Source: Dryomyza anilis (Eukaryota; Arthropoda; Insecta; Diptera; Dryomyzidae). Taken from it: a stretch of DNA of 64,000 nucleotides. Below, in pieces: positions 20,159-32,610 of the stretch. The stretch's first letter is position 1; the number at the start of each line of letters is the position of its first letter. Both the position numbers and the translations under genes were made by a program. The DNA is taken from NCBI GenBank assembly GCA_951804985.1, contig OX638135.1, positions 11,446,058 to 11,510,057 on the forward strand, given 5' to 3'. The notes below the pieces were generated by a model. That model was not told where the DNA came from and ran no database searches. It saw nothing but the letters and a program-made list of their open reading frames with translations.

Positions 20159-23100
20159 TTTTTTTTTTTTTTTTTTTTTACAAATTAACCAACGCTCAGG
20201 GGATGCCCCCTATTCATGCAATGCACAGTGTTGATCGTAAGAAGGGATGATAGGTTAAATGGAGGGTGGAAAGATGGAGTAGTGTCGGTGAATGTTTGTT
20301 TTGAACTTGCCAATATCAAAAATGTCGGGAAAAACAGACGCAGGGAGATTGTTCCACAAACGTATCGTGCGACTGAAGAACGAATTCTCTCGGTAATGCG
20401 TGGTTCTATTGAGAGCCGAGTGAACTACGAAGGGGTGGGCTTGGTTCGATGCCCGAGTAGAACGAGAGGACACACGACCTGGTGGAATCAGGCCATGTAT
20501 TTCCCTCGAACACTTACCATTGTAATACCTATAGAACAGGCTTACACACCCTACGGTCCTTCGGTGCTCAAGAGAACCAATAGAGGATGAAATATTTTCA
20601 TCCCCTATTAAATATATTGCACGCTGTTGGATTCGATCCAGGAACTCCAAAGAAGATTTTGAAGCCCCTGCCCATATGTGCGAATTATATTCCATCTTAG
20701 GCCGAATATAGGTGGTGTAGACAGTGCGCAAGTCAGCTGGAGTGAAGTATGTCTTACACCGTTTTAAAAAACCGAGGCACTTGGCCGCCTCTTTCGACAC
20801 GTCAAATATGTGATCATTCCAACGGAGATCACATTGAATTGATATGCCCAGAACGTCAAGAGCAGCTGACTCTGCAATATCCACAGTACCCATATTAAGG
20901 GGAGGTAGGGTTGAATCCATTCTTTTGTGAGACAACAGACAACATTGGGTCTTGCGTGCATTAAAATCAACTCTATTTGCAAGACCCCAATCGGAGATTG
21001 TTTTAAGGTCATTATTGAGTGTGTCATTCATAGTGCGTCTTTTACTCTCAATCTCCAAAGAGGTTGGGCGCTTCTTGAACGAGTATGAATGACAAATGTT
21101 GCTATCATCTGCAAAGGAATGGATTGGGTTCTGGGTCAATGACAGAAGGTCATTGATAAATACCAGAAATAGGGACGGGGATAGGACGGAACCCTGCGGA
21201 ACTCCAGAATTGATGAAATGTTGTTCCGAAAGAACACCATCCATCGCAACTCGTATTGAACGACCCTGGAGAAAACTCGATATCCATCGAGTAAAAGATT
21301 CACCAACACCATATGCAAATAGTTTTGAAACGAGGGCTTTATGCCACACTCGATCAAAAGCCTTGGAGATATCAAGAGCAACAGCCTTGCTCTCCCCGAA
21401 AAGGTGAACTCAATTATTCCACTTTTCGGAGAGGACCGCCATCAAGTCACCTGTGGATCTGGTCCTACGGAAACCGTATTGTCGGTCACTGAACAATTCG
21501 TTGTGCTTAAGATAGTTCACAAGGTGGAAGTTAATTACGCTCTCCATTACCTTGGAGAGTGCAGAGCATATTGCAATGGGTCGGTAATTGGCAGGGTTTG
21601 TGGCCTCGCCTTTTTTCGGAACTGGCTGGACATTGGCAACCTTCCAACAAGATGGAAAAACTCCTGTCGTGTAGGAGATGTTGAAAAGGTTACGCAACGG
21701 ACAAGCCAGCGTTGACGCGCACTTCTTCAACACATGGGCAGATATGCCATCTGGCCCAGAGGCTTTGTTAATGTTGAGGTTTTCTAAAACCTTTTTAACT
21801 GCCCGAGTTCGAAAATGTATCTCCGGCATTGCAGAAGAAACAGAATCGACGACAGGCAGTGGTTGATTACTATCTGGGAGCGTTGAATTATTTGCAAATA
21901 ATTCTGCCAAGAGATTAGCTTTATCAACCGGGTCAGTGAAGGTCTGGCCATTCATACTAAGAGTTGGAGTAGACGATGTCGTCTGATTCTTCACCCTTTT
22001 TACAAATGACCAGAAATTTTTACTACCCCTGTGATAGAGTAGGACCTTTTTGCGCGCGTTTTGTTCGTGAAGAAACTTTTCGCGCGAGATCACGGCATTA
22101 CAGCGATTCCTAGCCTGTATACGAAGTCTTTCAGTATCAGCATTCTTGTTAGAACGCCAAGTCTGAAAGGCTTCCTCTTTCGACCTGACTGCAATCCTGC
22201 AAGTCTCATTAAACCAAGAGTGGTCCTTAGGTTTAATGCTAATTTTTTTAGAAGGTATGAAGGACCGCATACCTAATAAAATAATATTTTGTACCATTAA
22301 AGCCGCAGCATTTATGTCTCTGTCAGCGAAACACAATTTCCAATTAAAGTTGCGAAAAAAATCATTTAACGCAACCCAATTTGCTTTTTCGTAAAGCCAT
22401 ACATTCCTCTTCGGGGCTTTAATCGAAGAGGCGCGTAAACTAGAATACGAAAACTCAGCGGAAACAGTACAGTGGTCGGAATTACCAAGAGGTGCAAGGA
22501 CTTTTACATCATATTTTTCATGATGTGAAGTCAGAAAAAGGTCTAGGACTTTTGGGCTTTGCCCGCCGACGCGTGGAATATACGTCGGCTCCTTCACCAT
22601 TTGAGTGAGTTGGTTGCACTCGGCAAAAAGCTCAACATAACAACCCTCCTGTGTTGATAGACCCGAGTGGCTCAACCAAGTGGCGTTGTGCACATTAAAA
22701 TCGCCCGCAACAACAATTTCACTGCCTGGAAATTGCTCCAATATATTTGAGATCGAATCAGATAAGGCATCCAGCTTATTACAGGTGGAAACCCTATCTA
22801 AATTCGGACTCCTATAAAGAAAGCACAAGTGCATGATGTGTGTTTGGATTTTGAATTTAACCCAAATAGTATTAAATTCGCTATCCGACACACTATGTTG
22901 TTGCTGCAGTTGATACGCAACGTCACTTCGGATAAAAACAGCAAGGCCCCTATGGGCAGAGAATAATGGCAATAGGTGATAACCAGGTATATGAAAATCC
23001 AGTGGATCTGCACCCTCACCAACCTGGGTCTCCCCTAGTGCCATTATTTGTGGCCTATGGATGGACACATACGCATATACCGAGAAAAAATTCGCCCTTA

Positions 23101-23383
23101 GCCCACGAATGTTGCAAAAATCTATGCGAAATTTTTGCGACATTTTTTCTACTGGGCAACTTCAAAACAGACATACATACTACCAAGGCGCAGCAGTTGA
23201 AACAAACAAATGAGAGCGTAAGTCAAGCCGTGGTGAGTGTTATGCCTTCACCACAGCATAGATTACGCACTCACTGCAGCCTCAACCGTGCGCGCTAGTA
23301 GCGTGGAGTAGGATGGGGGAGGGAGGGGATACGTCAACAAACCTGTGCAATTGCAGCAAAGAGCATAGAAAAGCCCTTTGCGT
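20159..23383 (-). mobile_element. CR1-group LINE copy 3, inside gypsy B, near full-length ORF
   Basis: The plus strand begins with a T run (20159-20179), the A tail of a minus-strand LINE. The 5' end stops at CGCAAAGGGC within the 5' untranslated region known from copies 1 and 2, so it is 5'-truncated by about 320 bases but keeps its ORF. The target lost about 44 bases and no target duplication is present. It is antisense to gypsy B. Confidence 0.9.
20255..23143 (-). pseudogene. LINE copy 3 ORF2-type protein: endonuclease plus reverse transcriptase, one nonsense codon
   Basis: One frame of about 960 codons starts SQKFRIDFCNIRGLRANF. The APE endonuclease motifs are visible: LGETQVG, VVAGDFNVHNATW and LGNSDHCTV. 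The reverse transcriptase follows: NKASGPDGISAHVL, PANYRPIAICSALSKVME, QYGFRRTRSTGDLM, then FDRVWHKALVSKL region, SGVPQGSVLSPSLF and the active site HSFADDSNICHS. The C-terminal region has YIRPKMEYNSHIWAGAS and IRLWNNLPASVFP, typical of CR1/L2-type LINEs. One in-frame TGA near 21410 (Cys in the other copies) is the only break I see; the halves either side are in the same frame. It would nick DNA and prime reverse transcription on target ends. Confidence 0.9.
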
Positions 23384-23880
23384 CGCCTTTAGCGGAGTAT
23401 TTGAGATGTTTTGCAAAAGAGGATGGGTCCAACTGGGACCAATGGTTGAATTCGGCAATGCATGTGCACAATAACACAGTGCATATGTCAACAGGGCAAA
23501 CGCCTTGTCGTACTTTATACGGGTTTGAATTTGACATGCCAACCAACCTAAAACGAAAATGTTCACCAATTTATAACAGTGAAGATTACAATAAGGTATT
23601 AAAATACCAAATACAGCGTACACATGAGATAGTCAGACAAAATCAAGAAAAAGCTAAGGAAAGATCTAAACGAAGTTACGATAATACATTAAATACGGTA
23701 GTTTTTAAGGAAGGAGATAAAGTTTTATTAAAAAACCAGAATAGGAAAAACAAATTTTCACCAATCTGGGTAGGACCCTATGATGTCCTTTCGATAATAA
23801 GTCCTGTGACAACAGTAATCTGTATCAAGGGAAAAGGAAAAAAATTCCATAATAACTTATTAAAAGCATATAACTTTTAA
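23384..23880 (+). pseudogene. pol: Gypsy B integrase C-terminus
   Basis: After the LINE, the integrase resumes at TTTAGCGGAG and encodes MRCFAKEDGSNWDQWL, YNNTVHMSTGQTP-like sequence and the C-terminal domain FKEGDKVLLKNQN and FSPIWVGPYDVLSI (GPY/F module), ending KAYNF and a stop. GPY/F modules in Ty3/gypsy integrases contribute to DNA binding and multimerisation. It is intact in itself but separated from the catalytic core. Confidence 0.85.
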
Positions 23881-26301
23881 GTAATACACAATTGAACGAA
23901 CAAATATTATTCATTGTCACTATAATTGGGGTAGGTAAGTGCTTCACTTTCATGGTCAAGAGCATTGTTTATGGAAACAAACGACAGAAAGATCATTGCA
24001 CTTGAAGTACAGATAGGTGTAGCGTAGCACACACTAAAGTGGAGCACATATAGAAGTGAGGAGCTAATGTTATAAGTGATAAAATGCAATTCAGCGTTTT
24101 GCATCTAGGAACACTGCACTAATGTACCGAAAATGAAACGAGATACGTTAATGCAGCGTAAAAATTTGAACAATAATTGAATTATAAGAAAAAAAAATAC
24201 AACACACAATCTAACAAAATTAACAAACGTTTTAAATGTGATCATTACACGGTAATGGAGATATATATGTACCTATTGAATGTACAAAAGTAGTTATGCA
24301 TAAATCGCGCGCGCTTTCCATTATTGAAAATTGTCAATAATGAGTAAATTCACAAATTATTGCATGAATAAATAGCTAAGTATTTTTGAATAGAATTAGC
24401 ATTGATTCATGTGCTAATGAAATTATAAATAAAATAATGTCTATATATTAAGAAAAAAATTAAAGATTTTACAATTAAAGATTTACAGTAAAATGTTCGA
24501 TATAAATATACAATTAAAATATAAAATTTTAATACTATGATGTAAGGTAACATAAACAAAGATTATGAATACTGAAAGTAAAAATGATGTTAAATATAAA
24601 TTATTTATAAAGTTATAGTAAACAATACAAAGTAATAAGTATTTTTAATAATAATCCTGGCTCTGGAAATGCATTTCAACCAAAGAAATAAAACATGCAC
24701 GAAGAAGAAGAATAACTAGCAGTCCACCAAACAATAAAATTCGACGCAGAAGACAATAAGTTCAAATTTTAATTGTCAAAGAAGATCGTTTAATTTTGTT
24801 GGGTAAAGGTCTGAAATGGTAATATTATGTAATGAAGTACAAGAGAAGAATGAGAAAGAAACATGTGAGAGGCGTGGCGCTGACAACAACAATCAATAAC
24901 ATGTTTAATTAAAAGAAAGGAGCTCACTATAAACATGAATGTTGAAGCTCGTCAAATCAGCAAAGTTGTGACTATTCTACCATAAATAAGCAACAACATT
25001 TTACATCTTTACGTACATATAATTAAAAGATAACAATTTTATCACTCAAGGAACAAGCTAATATTTTGTAAATAAGTTGAAGGAGCTATTCCATATACAC
25101 TTATTCAGCTGTCAATGCTAACCTTATGGAAAAAGAAATTTGACACATCAACAAAGTTATCATAATTGTACTAAATCAACAACATTTCACACATTATGCT
25201 GACAATTTCTTCAACAAAAGAACATAATTTCTTAAAAGAGAAGACGAAAATTAAAAACACTAAGAACTTCAAATATTCAAATAATGTACAACAAGTGAAA
25301 TATAAAAGAACAACATCAAACAACAACATGTACGTATAATTAAAGATGATTTCCAAAGATGACAATTTCGCTACAAGAACTCTTAAAACATTTAAAGAAG
25401 ACAAATTCGTATTAATATCCAGAAATATAAAATTACAAAACTACCAATTTTAGTATCTGCTCTCAACAAAATACGATTCAATTTGACTGAAAAAAAACAA
25501 CGCAACATAGAAGACATCAAATTTAACAAAGCTTAGAAAATAAAGACAAAAGATGAGAATAAATGATGACAACAATGTTTTTCGATCAATGACAGAAACA
25601 AATAAAATGCAGCCAGCCAACCTATACACGTAAACAGAGAGTAACAGAACTAGTGATCACAGCAGTTTATGTTTTAAATTAATAGAAGACACAACTACAT
25701 TTTTATTGTATAATTAAATAGACTAGAAATAAGTAAAGAAAAACTTGAAGAAACATTAAAAATATGAAAACTATAAATATAAACAATAACTAAAATAACT
25801 CAACAAAAATTAAATGACTTATTTTCAATAAATATCAAAAAAAAAAAAAAAAAAAAAAAAACAAATCGTTGCACAAATTAAAGCATTTAATGACTTAGAT
25901 GAATAAACAAGAAAAACAACAGAGCAACACGGAACGCAGCGATTGCAAAGCGGTAACTTGATCAACTACTGCTTTGTCAATTGCAACGTTCAGTGACTTG
26001 TAATGTTATACATTTTTCTTTTTAGCGTTACTAAAGTATATGGATATTATTTTTTTTTTTATCAACAATATCACTAAAACTGCGACTATTAATTAAGTAA
26101 TTGAGTAACGAAGATAAGCATTAATAAGATTCTTAAAATGAAAATAAGTAAAATAAATTATAATAATAAGAAAAATAATTATTGATTTTATATATTATTG
26201 AAAGTTAAATAAATTAAGATATATTGTAATATTAATGATGTAAAAGAAAAAACTATTATTCTTTTTAATAATAATTTTTTCTTAAAATAAGGGGGGAAGA
26301 A
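23881..26301 (+). other. Gypsy B 3' non-coding region and polypurine tract
   Basis: About 2.4 kb of A-rich sense-strand sequence with no useful open frame. It contains GAAGAAGAAGAAT near 24702 and an A run of about 22 near 25840-25861. Homologous to 9888-12500 of gypsy A. It ends AAATAAGGGGGGAAGAA immediately before the LTR, a clear polypurine tract for plus-strand priming. No envelope gene was recognised. Confidence 0.8.
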
Positions 26302-27055
26302 TGTTGTGAATCAGAAACGTTTTTTTTTATGTATTTAAGAAAGACTGCACATAACCAGTATGCACATAAAGTTCAAATCTAAAAGCACAATAACAGATGC
26401 ATGTTAACGTAACATAACGTCTACGACGTAACTGGAAAGTGCATAATGTTTATGAGTGCATACTTTCAGGATATAAAATTAAGTCCGCTTGAAAGCAACG
26501 AAAAATGCACTGGTTGCAATTTGATCCAAGGCACACGCTAGCAAGTGTGCCGTCTGTTTAAAAGCAACAACAAAAGCATTGGTTGTAATTTAAGTCAAGA
26601 CTAACGCCAGCATGGGAACCAATTTAGCACATTGGAATTTTCTCAGTTAATGATTTCACAATATTAGTAAATATCTGATGTGGGGTTCATGAGGTTTTTA
26701 GTAGTACGTAGATTTAAGAATATGCTTGCTTGCATTTATGAGTTGTGTTTTAAGAAATAAGTATAAGCAAGGGGTTCGTGAGTCGCACGATACCGAGGTG
26801 ATGAGTAGAGGTTAAGTTTAGATTTTAATGATTATGATTTTAACTGCCTTAGAGTGCAGACGTGTTTTCAGTTTAAACTCAAGCTTGTAAAAATACTTAA
26901 CAATAATTAATAAAAGTATAAAGCAAGTCTAAAATATCCTTGCGTTTTAATTCAATAATAAATGTTAGGAAAGAATTGTGGACTTCGAGGGAATATTGTC
27001 ACTGACGGTTCCATTAATAAAGGCAAGTACAAAAGGACCCCTGGAGCCCGCAACA
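26302..27055 (+). repeat. Gypsy B 3' LTR
   Basis: Same 754-base sequence as 14130-14883 as far as I can read. It is followed by the CATT target duplication and then the interrupted LINE. Confidence 0.95.
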
Positions 27056-28778
27056 CATTGTCTACTCCAACTCTTAGTATGAATGGCCAGACCTTCACTG
27101 ACCCGGTTGATAAAGCTAATCTCTTGGCAGAATTATTTGCAAATAATTCAACGCTCCCAGATAGTAATCAACCACTGCCTGTCGTCGATTTTGTTTCTTC
27201 TGCAATGCCGGAGATACATTTTCGAACTCGGGCAGTCAATAAGGTTTTAGCAAACCTCAACATTAACAAAGCCTCTGGGCCAGATGGCATATCTGCCCAT
27301 GTGTTGAAGAAGTGCGCGTCAACGCTGGCTTGTCCGTTGCGTAACCTTTTCAACATCTCCTACACGACAGGAGTTTTTCCATCTTGTTGGAAGGTTGCCA
27401 ATGTCCAGCCAGTTCCGAAAAAAGGCGAGGCCACAAACCCTGCCAATTACCGACCCATTGCAATATGCTCTGCACTCTCCAAGGTAATGGAGAGCGTAAT
27501 TAACTTCCACTTTGTGAACTATCTTAAGCACAACGAATTGCTCAGTGACCGACAATACGGTTTCCGTAGGACCAGATCCACAGGTGACTTGATGGCGGTC
27601 CTCTCCGAAAAGTGGAATAATTGTCTTCACCTTTTCGGGGAGAGCAAGGCTGTTGCTCTCGATATTTCCAAGGCTTTTGATCGAGTATGGCATAAAGCCC
27701 TCGTTTCAAAACTAATTGCATATGGTGTCGGTGTATCTTTTCCTCGATGGATATCGAGTTTTCTCCAGGGTCGTTCAATACGAGTTGCGATGGATGGTGT
27801 CCTTTCAAAACAACATTTCATCAATTCTGGAGTTCCGCAGGGTTCCGTCCTATCCCCGTCCCTATTTCTGGTATTTATCAATGACCTTCTGTCATTGACC
27901 CAGAACCCAATTCATTCCTTTGCAGATGACAGTAACATTTGTCATTCATATTCGTTCAACAAGCGCCCAAACTCTTTGGAGATTGAGAGTAAACGACGCA
28001 CTATGAATGACACACTCAATAATGATCTTAAATCAATCTCCGAGTGGGGTGTTGCAAACAGAGTAGATTTTAATACAAGCAAGACCCAATGTTGTCTGTT
28101 ATCTCACAAAAGAATGGATTCACCCCTCCCTCCTCTCAATATGGTGCTGTGGATATTGCGCAGTCAGCTGCTCTTGACCTTCTGGGCATATCAATTCAAT
28201 GTGATCTCCGTTGGAATGACCACATATTTAACGTGTCGAAAGAAGCGGCCAAGTGCCTCGGTTTTTTGAAACGGTGTAAAACATACTTCACTCCTGCTGA
28301 CTTACGCACTGTCAACATTTCCTATATACGGCCTAAAATGGAATTCAATTCGCACATTTGGGCAGGGGCCTCAAAATCCTCCTTGGAGTTCCTGGACCGA
28401 ATCCAACAACGTGCGATATATTTAATAGGGGATGAAAATATTTCATCGTCTATTGGTTCTCTTGAGCACCGAAGGACCGTTGGGTGTGTAAGCCTGTTTT
28501 ATAGGTATTACAACGGCAAGTGTTCGAGGGAAATACATGGCCTGATTCCACCAGGTCGTGTGTTCTCTCGTTCTACTCGGGCGTCAAACCAAGCCCACCC
28601 CTTCGTAGTCGACTCGACTCTCAACAGAACCACGCATTATAGAGAGAATTCGTTCTTTAGTCGCACGATTCGTTTGTGGAACAATCTCCCTGCGTACGTT
28701 TTTCCGGACATTTTTGATATTGGCAAGTTCAAAACAAACATTCACCGATACTACTCTATCTTTCCTCCCTCCTTTTAA
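27056..28778 (+). pseudogene. LINE copy 1 ORF, 3' part (reverse transcriptase)
   Basis: Encodes INKASGPDGISAHVL, SGVPQGSVLSPSLF and SFADDSNICHS as in copy 3. Loss of one base near 28142 (AATATGGTGC against AATATGGGTAC) shifts the frame after RMDSPLPPLNM, and the remainder (QSAALDLLGISIQ to RYYSIFPPSF) is in another frame. The same loss occurs in copy 2. The ORF ends shortly before the A tail. Confidence 0.85.
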
Positions 28779-28871
28779 CCTATCATCCCTTCTTACGATC
28801 AACACTATGCTTTGCATGAAAAGGGGGCGTTGAGCGTTGGTTAATTTGTAAAAAAAAAAAAAAAAAAAAAA

Positions 28872-29771
28872 CTACCGTATTTAATGTATTATTGTAACTT
28901 CGTTTAGATATTTCCTTAGCTTTTTCTTGATTTTGTCTGACTATCTCATGTGTACGCTGTATTTGGTATTTTAATACCTTATTGTAATCTTCACTGTTAT
29001 AAATTGGTGAACATTTTCGTTTTAGGTTAGTTGGCATGTCAAATTCAAATCCGTATAAAGTACGACAAGGCGTTTGCCCTGTTGACATATGCACTGTGTT
29101 ATTGTGCACATGCCTTGCCGAATTCAACCATTGGTCCCAGTTGGACCCATTCTCTTTTGCAAAACATCTCAAATTCTCCGCTAAAGTTCTGTGACTTCGT
29201 TCTAACGAGCCATTCGCCTGCGGGTGATGAGGTGTTATATGCATTTTTTTAATGTTTAATAACTTGCCCGTGTCTGAAAATAATTTTGACACAAAATTTG
29301 ACCCATTATCTGTAATTAAAATTTTCGGAATATTATAACGCGTGATAATTTCCTCGTAAAAAGCTTTGGCTACTGTGCTTGCTTCCGCGTCTGGGATAGC
29401 TACGCAGCACATGTATTTTGAAAAATCGTCTTGAAAAGTTAAAATATATTTATTTCCTGACACTGTTTCAGGTAAAATTCCTACCAAGTCCATATAAACC
29501 TTATCGAATGGACGTGTTGGCGTATCTGTCAAGACCATTGGCATTTTTGTTAACTTTGAACTTTTGTTCATTTGGCATTTAGGACAGTTTCTAACATATT
29601 CTTTTATTTGTTTCTGCATTCCCCTCCATTTAAATTGTTTCTTAATCCTAAAGTATGTTTTAAGTGTGCTCTGATGGCCTCCTAGTGCTGAATCATGAAA
29701 ATCTTTCATCACGGTTTTAATTTCATCTGGATCAGTTAATATTTGAGATGAATTCGTTTCACTATTTGTAT
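28872..29771 (-). pseudogene. Gypsy A integrase segment, second copy, between two LINE copies
   Basis: A 900-base piece of integrase from upstream of the HHCC domain to LNTVV. All core motifs are readable: VYMDLVG, ITDNGSNF and HHPQANGSLERSH (DDE complete), then FDMPTNLKRKC. It is bounded by the A tail of LINE copy 1 on its left and the 5' end of LINE copy 2 on its right. It duplicates 32611-33510. Its start junction (TTTGTAT|TTCGAG) is the same as at 13105/13106. Confidence 0.9.
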
Positions 29772-32610
29772 TTCGAGTAGAGTCAACGCACTTATGGGGG
29801 ACGGACGTGTCGTGCCGCCTCTTGTCCTTTTAACGTGTTCCGTCCGTCGTTTTTTAGTCTAATTTGTGTGTCAAAATTGTGCTTAATGTGGTCGTCCAAC
29901 AATACCAAAACTCAAAAACAATAATTATACGTTCAATCTCAACTTTTATAAAATTCAAATTAAAATAAATAAATAAACAGCAATAATTTAAAATAAAACA
30001 ACTAACTCTCTACAATAACAACAACAAATAAACAGAACCGGTTTCGCGCTGCCTGCTGTCTGCTGAGTTGCTGCACTCGCTGTTATTTACAATTGCCAAC
30101 GCAAAGGGCTTTTCTATGCTCTTTGCTGCAATTGCACAGGTTTGTTGTCGTATTCCCTCCCTCCCTCATCCTACTCCACGCTACTAGCATACTCAGTTGA
30201 TACTGCAGTGAGTGCGCGATCTACGTCGTGGTGAAGGCATAACACTCACCACGGCTTGGCTTGCGCTCTCATTTGTTTGTGTCAACTGCAGCGCACTGGT
30301 AGTATGTATGTTTGGTTTGAAGTTGTCCAGTAGAAAAATGTCGCAAAAATTTCGCATAGATTTTTGCAACATTCGTGGGCTGAGAACGAATTTCTTCTCG
30401 TTAAATGATTTTTTTCGCAACTTTAATTGGAAATTGTGTTTCGCAGACAGATACATAAATGCCGCGGCTTTAATGGTACAAAATATTATTTTATTAGGTA
30501 TGCGGTCCTTCATACCTTCTAAAAAGATTAGCATTAAACCCAAGGACCACTCTTGGTTTAATGAGACTTGCAGGATTGCAGTCAGGTCGAATGAGGAAGC
30601 CTTTCAGACTTGGCGTTCTAACAAGAATGCTGATACTGAAAGACTTCGTATACAGGCTAGGAATCGCTGTAATGCCGTGATCTTGCGCGAAAAGATTCTT
30701 CACGAACAAAACGCGCGCAAAAAGGTCCTACTCTATCACAGGGGTAGTAAAAATTTCTGGTCATTTGTAAAAAGGGTGAAGAATCAGACGACATTGTCTA
30801 CTCCAACTCTTAGTATGAATGGCCAGACCTTCACTGACCCGGTTGATATAGCTAATCTCTTGGCAGAATTATTTGCAAATAATTCAACGCTCCCAGATAG
30901 TAATCAACCACTGCCTGTCGTCGATTTTGTTTCTTCTGCAATGCCGGAGATACATTTTCGAACTCGGGCAGTCAATAAGGTTTTAGCAAACCTCAACATT
31001 AACAAAGCCTCTGGGCCAGATGGCATATCTGCCCATGTGTTGAAGAAGTGCGCGTCAACGCTGGCTTGTCCGTTGCGTAACCTTTTCAACATCTCCTACA
31101 CGACAGGAGTTTTTCCATCTTGTTGGAAGGTTGCCAATGTCCAGCCAGTTCCGAAAAAAGGCGAGGCCACAAACCCTGCCAATTACCGACCCATTGCAAT
31201 ATGCTCTGCACTCTCCAAGGTAATGGAGAGCGTAATTAACTTCCACCTTGTGAACTATCTTAAGCACAACGAATTGTTCAGTGACCGACAATACGGTTTC
31301 CGTAGGACCAGATCCACAGGTGACTTGATGGCGGTCCTCTCCGAAAAGTGGAATAATTGTGTTCACCTTTTCGGGGAGAGCAAGGCTGTTGCTCTCGATA
31401 TTTCCAAGGCTTTTGATCGAGTGTGGCATAAAGCCCTCGTTTCAAAACTAATTGCATATGGTGTCGGTGTATCTTTTACTCGATGGATATCGAGTTTTCT
31501 CCAGGGTCGTTCAATACGAGTTGCGATGGATGGTGTCCTTTCAAAACAACATTTCATCAATTCTGGAGTTCCGCAGGGTTCCGTCCTATCCCCGTCCCTA
31601 TTTCTGGTATTTATCAATGACCTTCTGTCATTGACCCAGAACCCAATTCATTCCTTTGCAGATGACAGTAACATTTGTCATTCATATTCGTTCAACAAGC
31701 GCCCAATCTCTTTGGAGATTGAGAGTAAACGACGCACTATGAATGACACACTCAATAATGATCTTAAATCAATCTCCGAGTGGGGTGTTGCAAACAGAGT
31801 AGATTTTAATACAAGCAAGACCCAATGTTGTCTGTTATCTCACAAAAGAATGGATTCACCCCTCCCTCCTCTCAATATGGTGCTGTGGATATTGCGCAGT
31901 CAGCTGCTCTTGACCTTCTGGGCATATCAATTCAATGTGATCTCCGTTGGAATGACCACATATTTAACGTGTCGAAAGAAGCGGCCAAGTGCCTCGGTTT
32001 TTTGAAACGGTGTAAAACATACTTCACTCCTGCTGACTTACGCACTGTCAACATTTCCTATATACGGCCTAAAATGGAATTCAATTCGCACATTTGGGCA
32101 GGGGCCTCAAAATCCTCCTTGGAGTTCCTGGACCGAATCCAACAACGTGCGATATATTTAATAGGGGATGAAAATATTTCATCGTCTATTGGTTCTCTTG
32201 AGCACCGAAGGACCGTTGGGTGTGTAAGCCTGTTTTATAGGTATTACAACGGCAAGTGTTCGAGGGAAATACATGGCCTGATTCCACCAGGTCGTGTGTT
32301 CTCTCGTTCTACTCGGGCGTCAAACCAAGCCCACCCCTTCGTAGTCGACTCGACTCTCAACAGAACCACGCATTATAGAGAGAATTCGTTCTTTAGTCGC
32401 ACGATTCGTTTGTGGAACAATCTCCCTGCGTACGTTTTTCCGGACATTTTTGATATTGGCAAGTTCAAAACAAACATTCACCGATACTACTCTATCTTTC
32501 CTCCCTCCTTTTAACCTATCATCCCTTCTTACGATCAACACTATGCTTTGCATGAAAAGGGGGCATCCCCTGAGCGTTGGTTAATTTGTAAAAAAAAAAA
32601 AAAAAAAAAA
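29772..32610 (+). mobile_element. CR1-group LINE copy 2 (tandem duplicate of copy 1)
   Basis: Runs from TTCGAGTAGAGTC to an A tail at 32590-32610, near-identical to copy 1 throughout, including the endonuclease deletion, the 5' untranslated region and the frameshift. Scattered single-base differences are seen (for example GATAAAGC against GATATAGC), as well as a short indel before the A tail. It is not interrupted. Confidence 0.9.
30338..32514 (+). pseudogene. LINE copy 2 ORF: endonuclease-deleted reverse transcriptase, one frameshift
   Basis: Starts SQKFRIDFCNIRGLRTNFF and passes in frame straight into NDFFRNFNWK, omitting the endonuclease. The deletion endpoints share CG in the intact copy, which suggests microhomology-mediated loss. 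The reverse transcriptase is complete through SFADDSNICHS, then a one-base deletion near 31877 ends the main frame at 32005. The C-terminal part continues in a second frame to 32514. Without the endonuclease this copy could only be mobilised in trans or use pre-existing breaks. Confidence 0.85.

Larger units (their letters stand above)
14130..27055 (+). mobile_element. Gypsy B: complete Ty3/gypsy retrotransposon with CATT target duplication
   Basis: Two 754-base LTRs (14130-14883 and 26302-27055) flank PBS, gag, pol, a 2.4-kb 3' non-coding region and a purine tract. The 4-base sequence CATT is present immediately outside both LTRs (14126-14129 and 27056-27059), and the interrupted LINE resumes precisely with GTCTACTCC. 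I read no difference between the two LTRs, so the insertion is recent. A CR1-group LINE (20159-23383) interrupts the integrase. Without that insertion the element would be about 9.7 kb. Confidence 0.95.
13106..28871 (+). mobile_element. CR1-group LINE copy 1, split by gypsy B (13106-14129 and 27056-28871)
   Basis: A non-LTR retrotransposon in plus orientation, antisense to gypsy A. Its 5' untranslated part (13106-13677) contains a GGACGGACG...CGTCCGTC inverted pair. The 3' end is a pure A tail of about 22 bases at 28850-28871. Gypsy B splits it after GACGACATT. It is nearly identical to copy 2 (29772-32610) and shares its endonuclease deletion and its 1-base frameshift, so the two are duplicates of one insertion. 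Confidence 0.85.

Noticed and set aside
23881..26301. An env gene in gypsy B, which would make it an errantivirus-like element
   Set aside because: No sense-strand frame of useful length, no signal peptide, cleavage site or membrane anchor visible, in either copy.
27319..27881. Minus-strand frames repeated opposite the LINE reverse transcriptase
   Set aside because: Antisense shadows that recur in every LINE copy because the sense strand is conserved.
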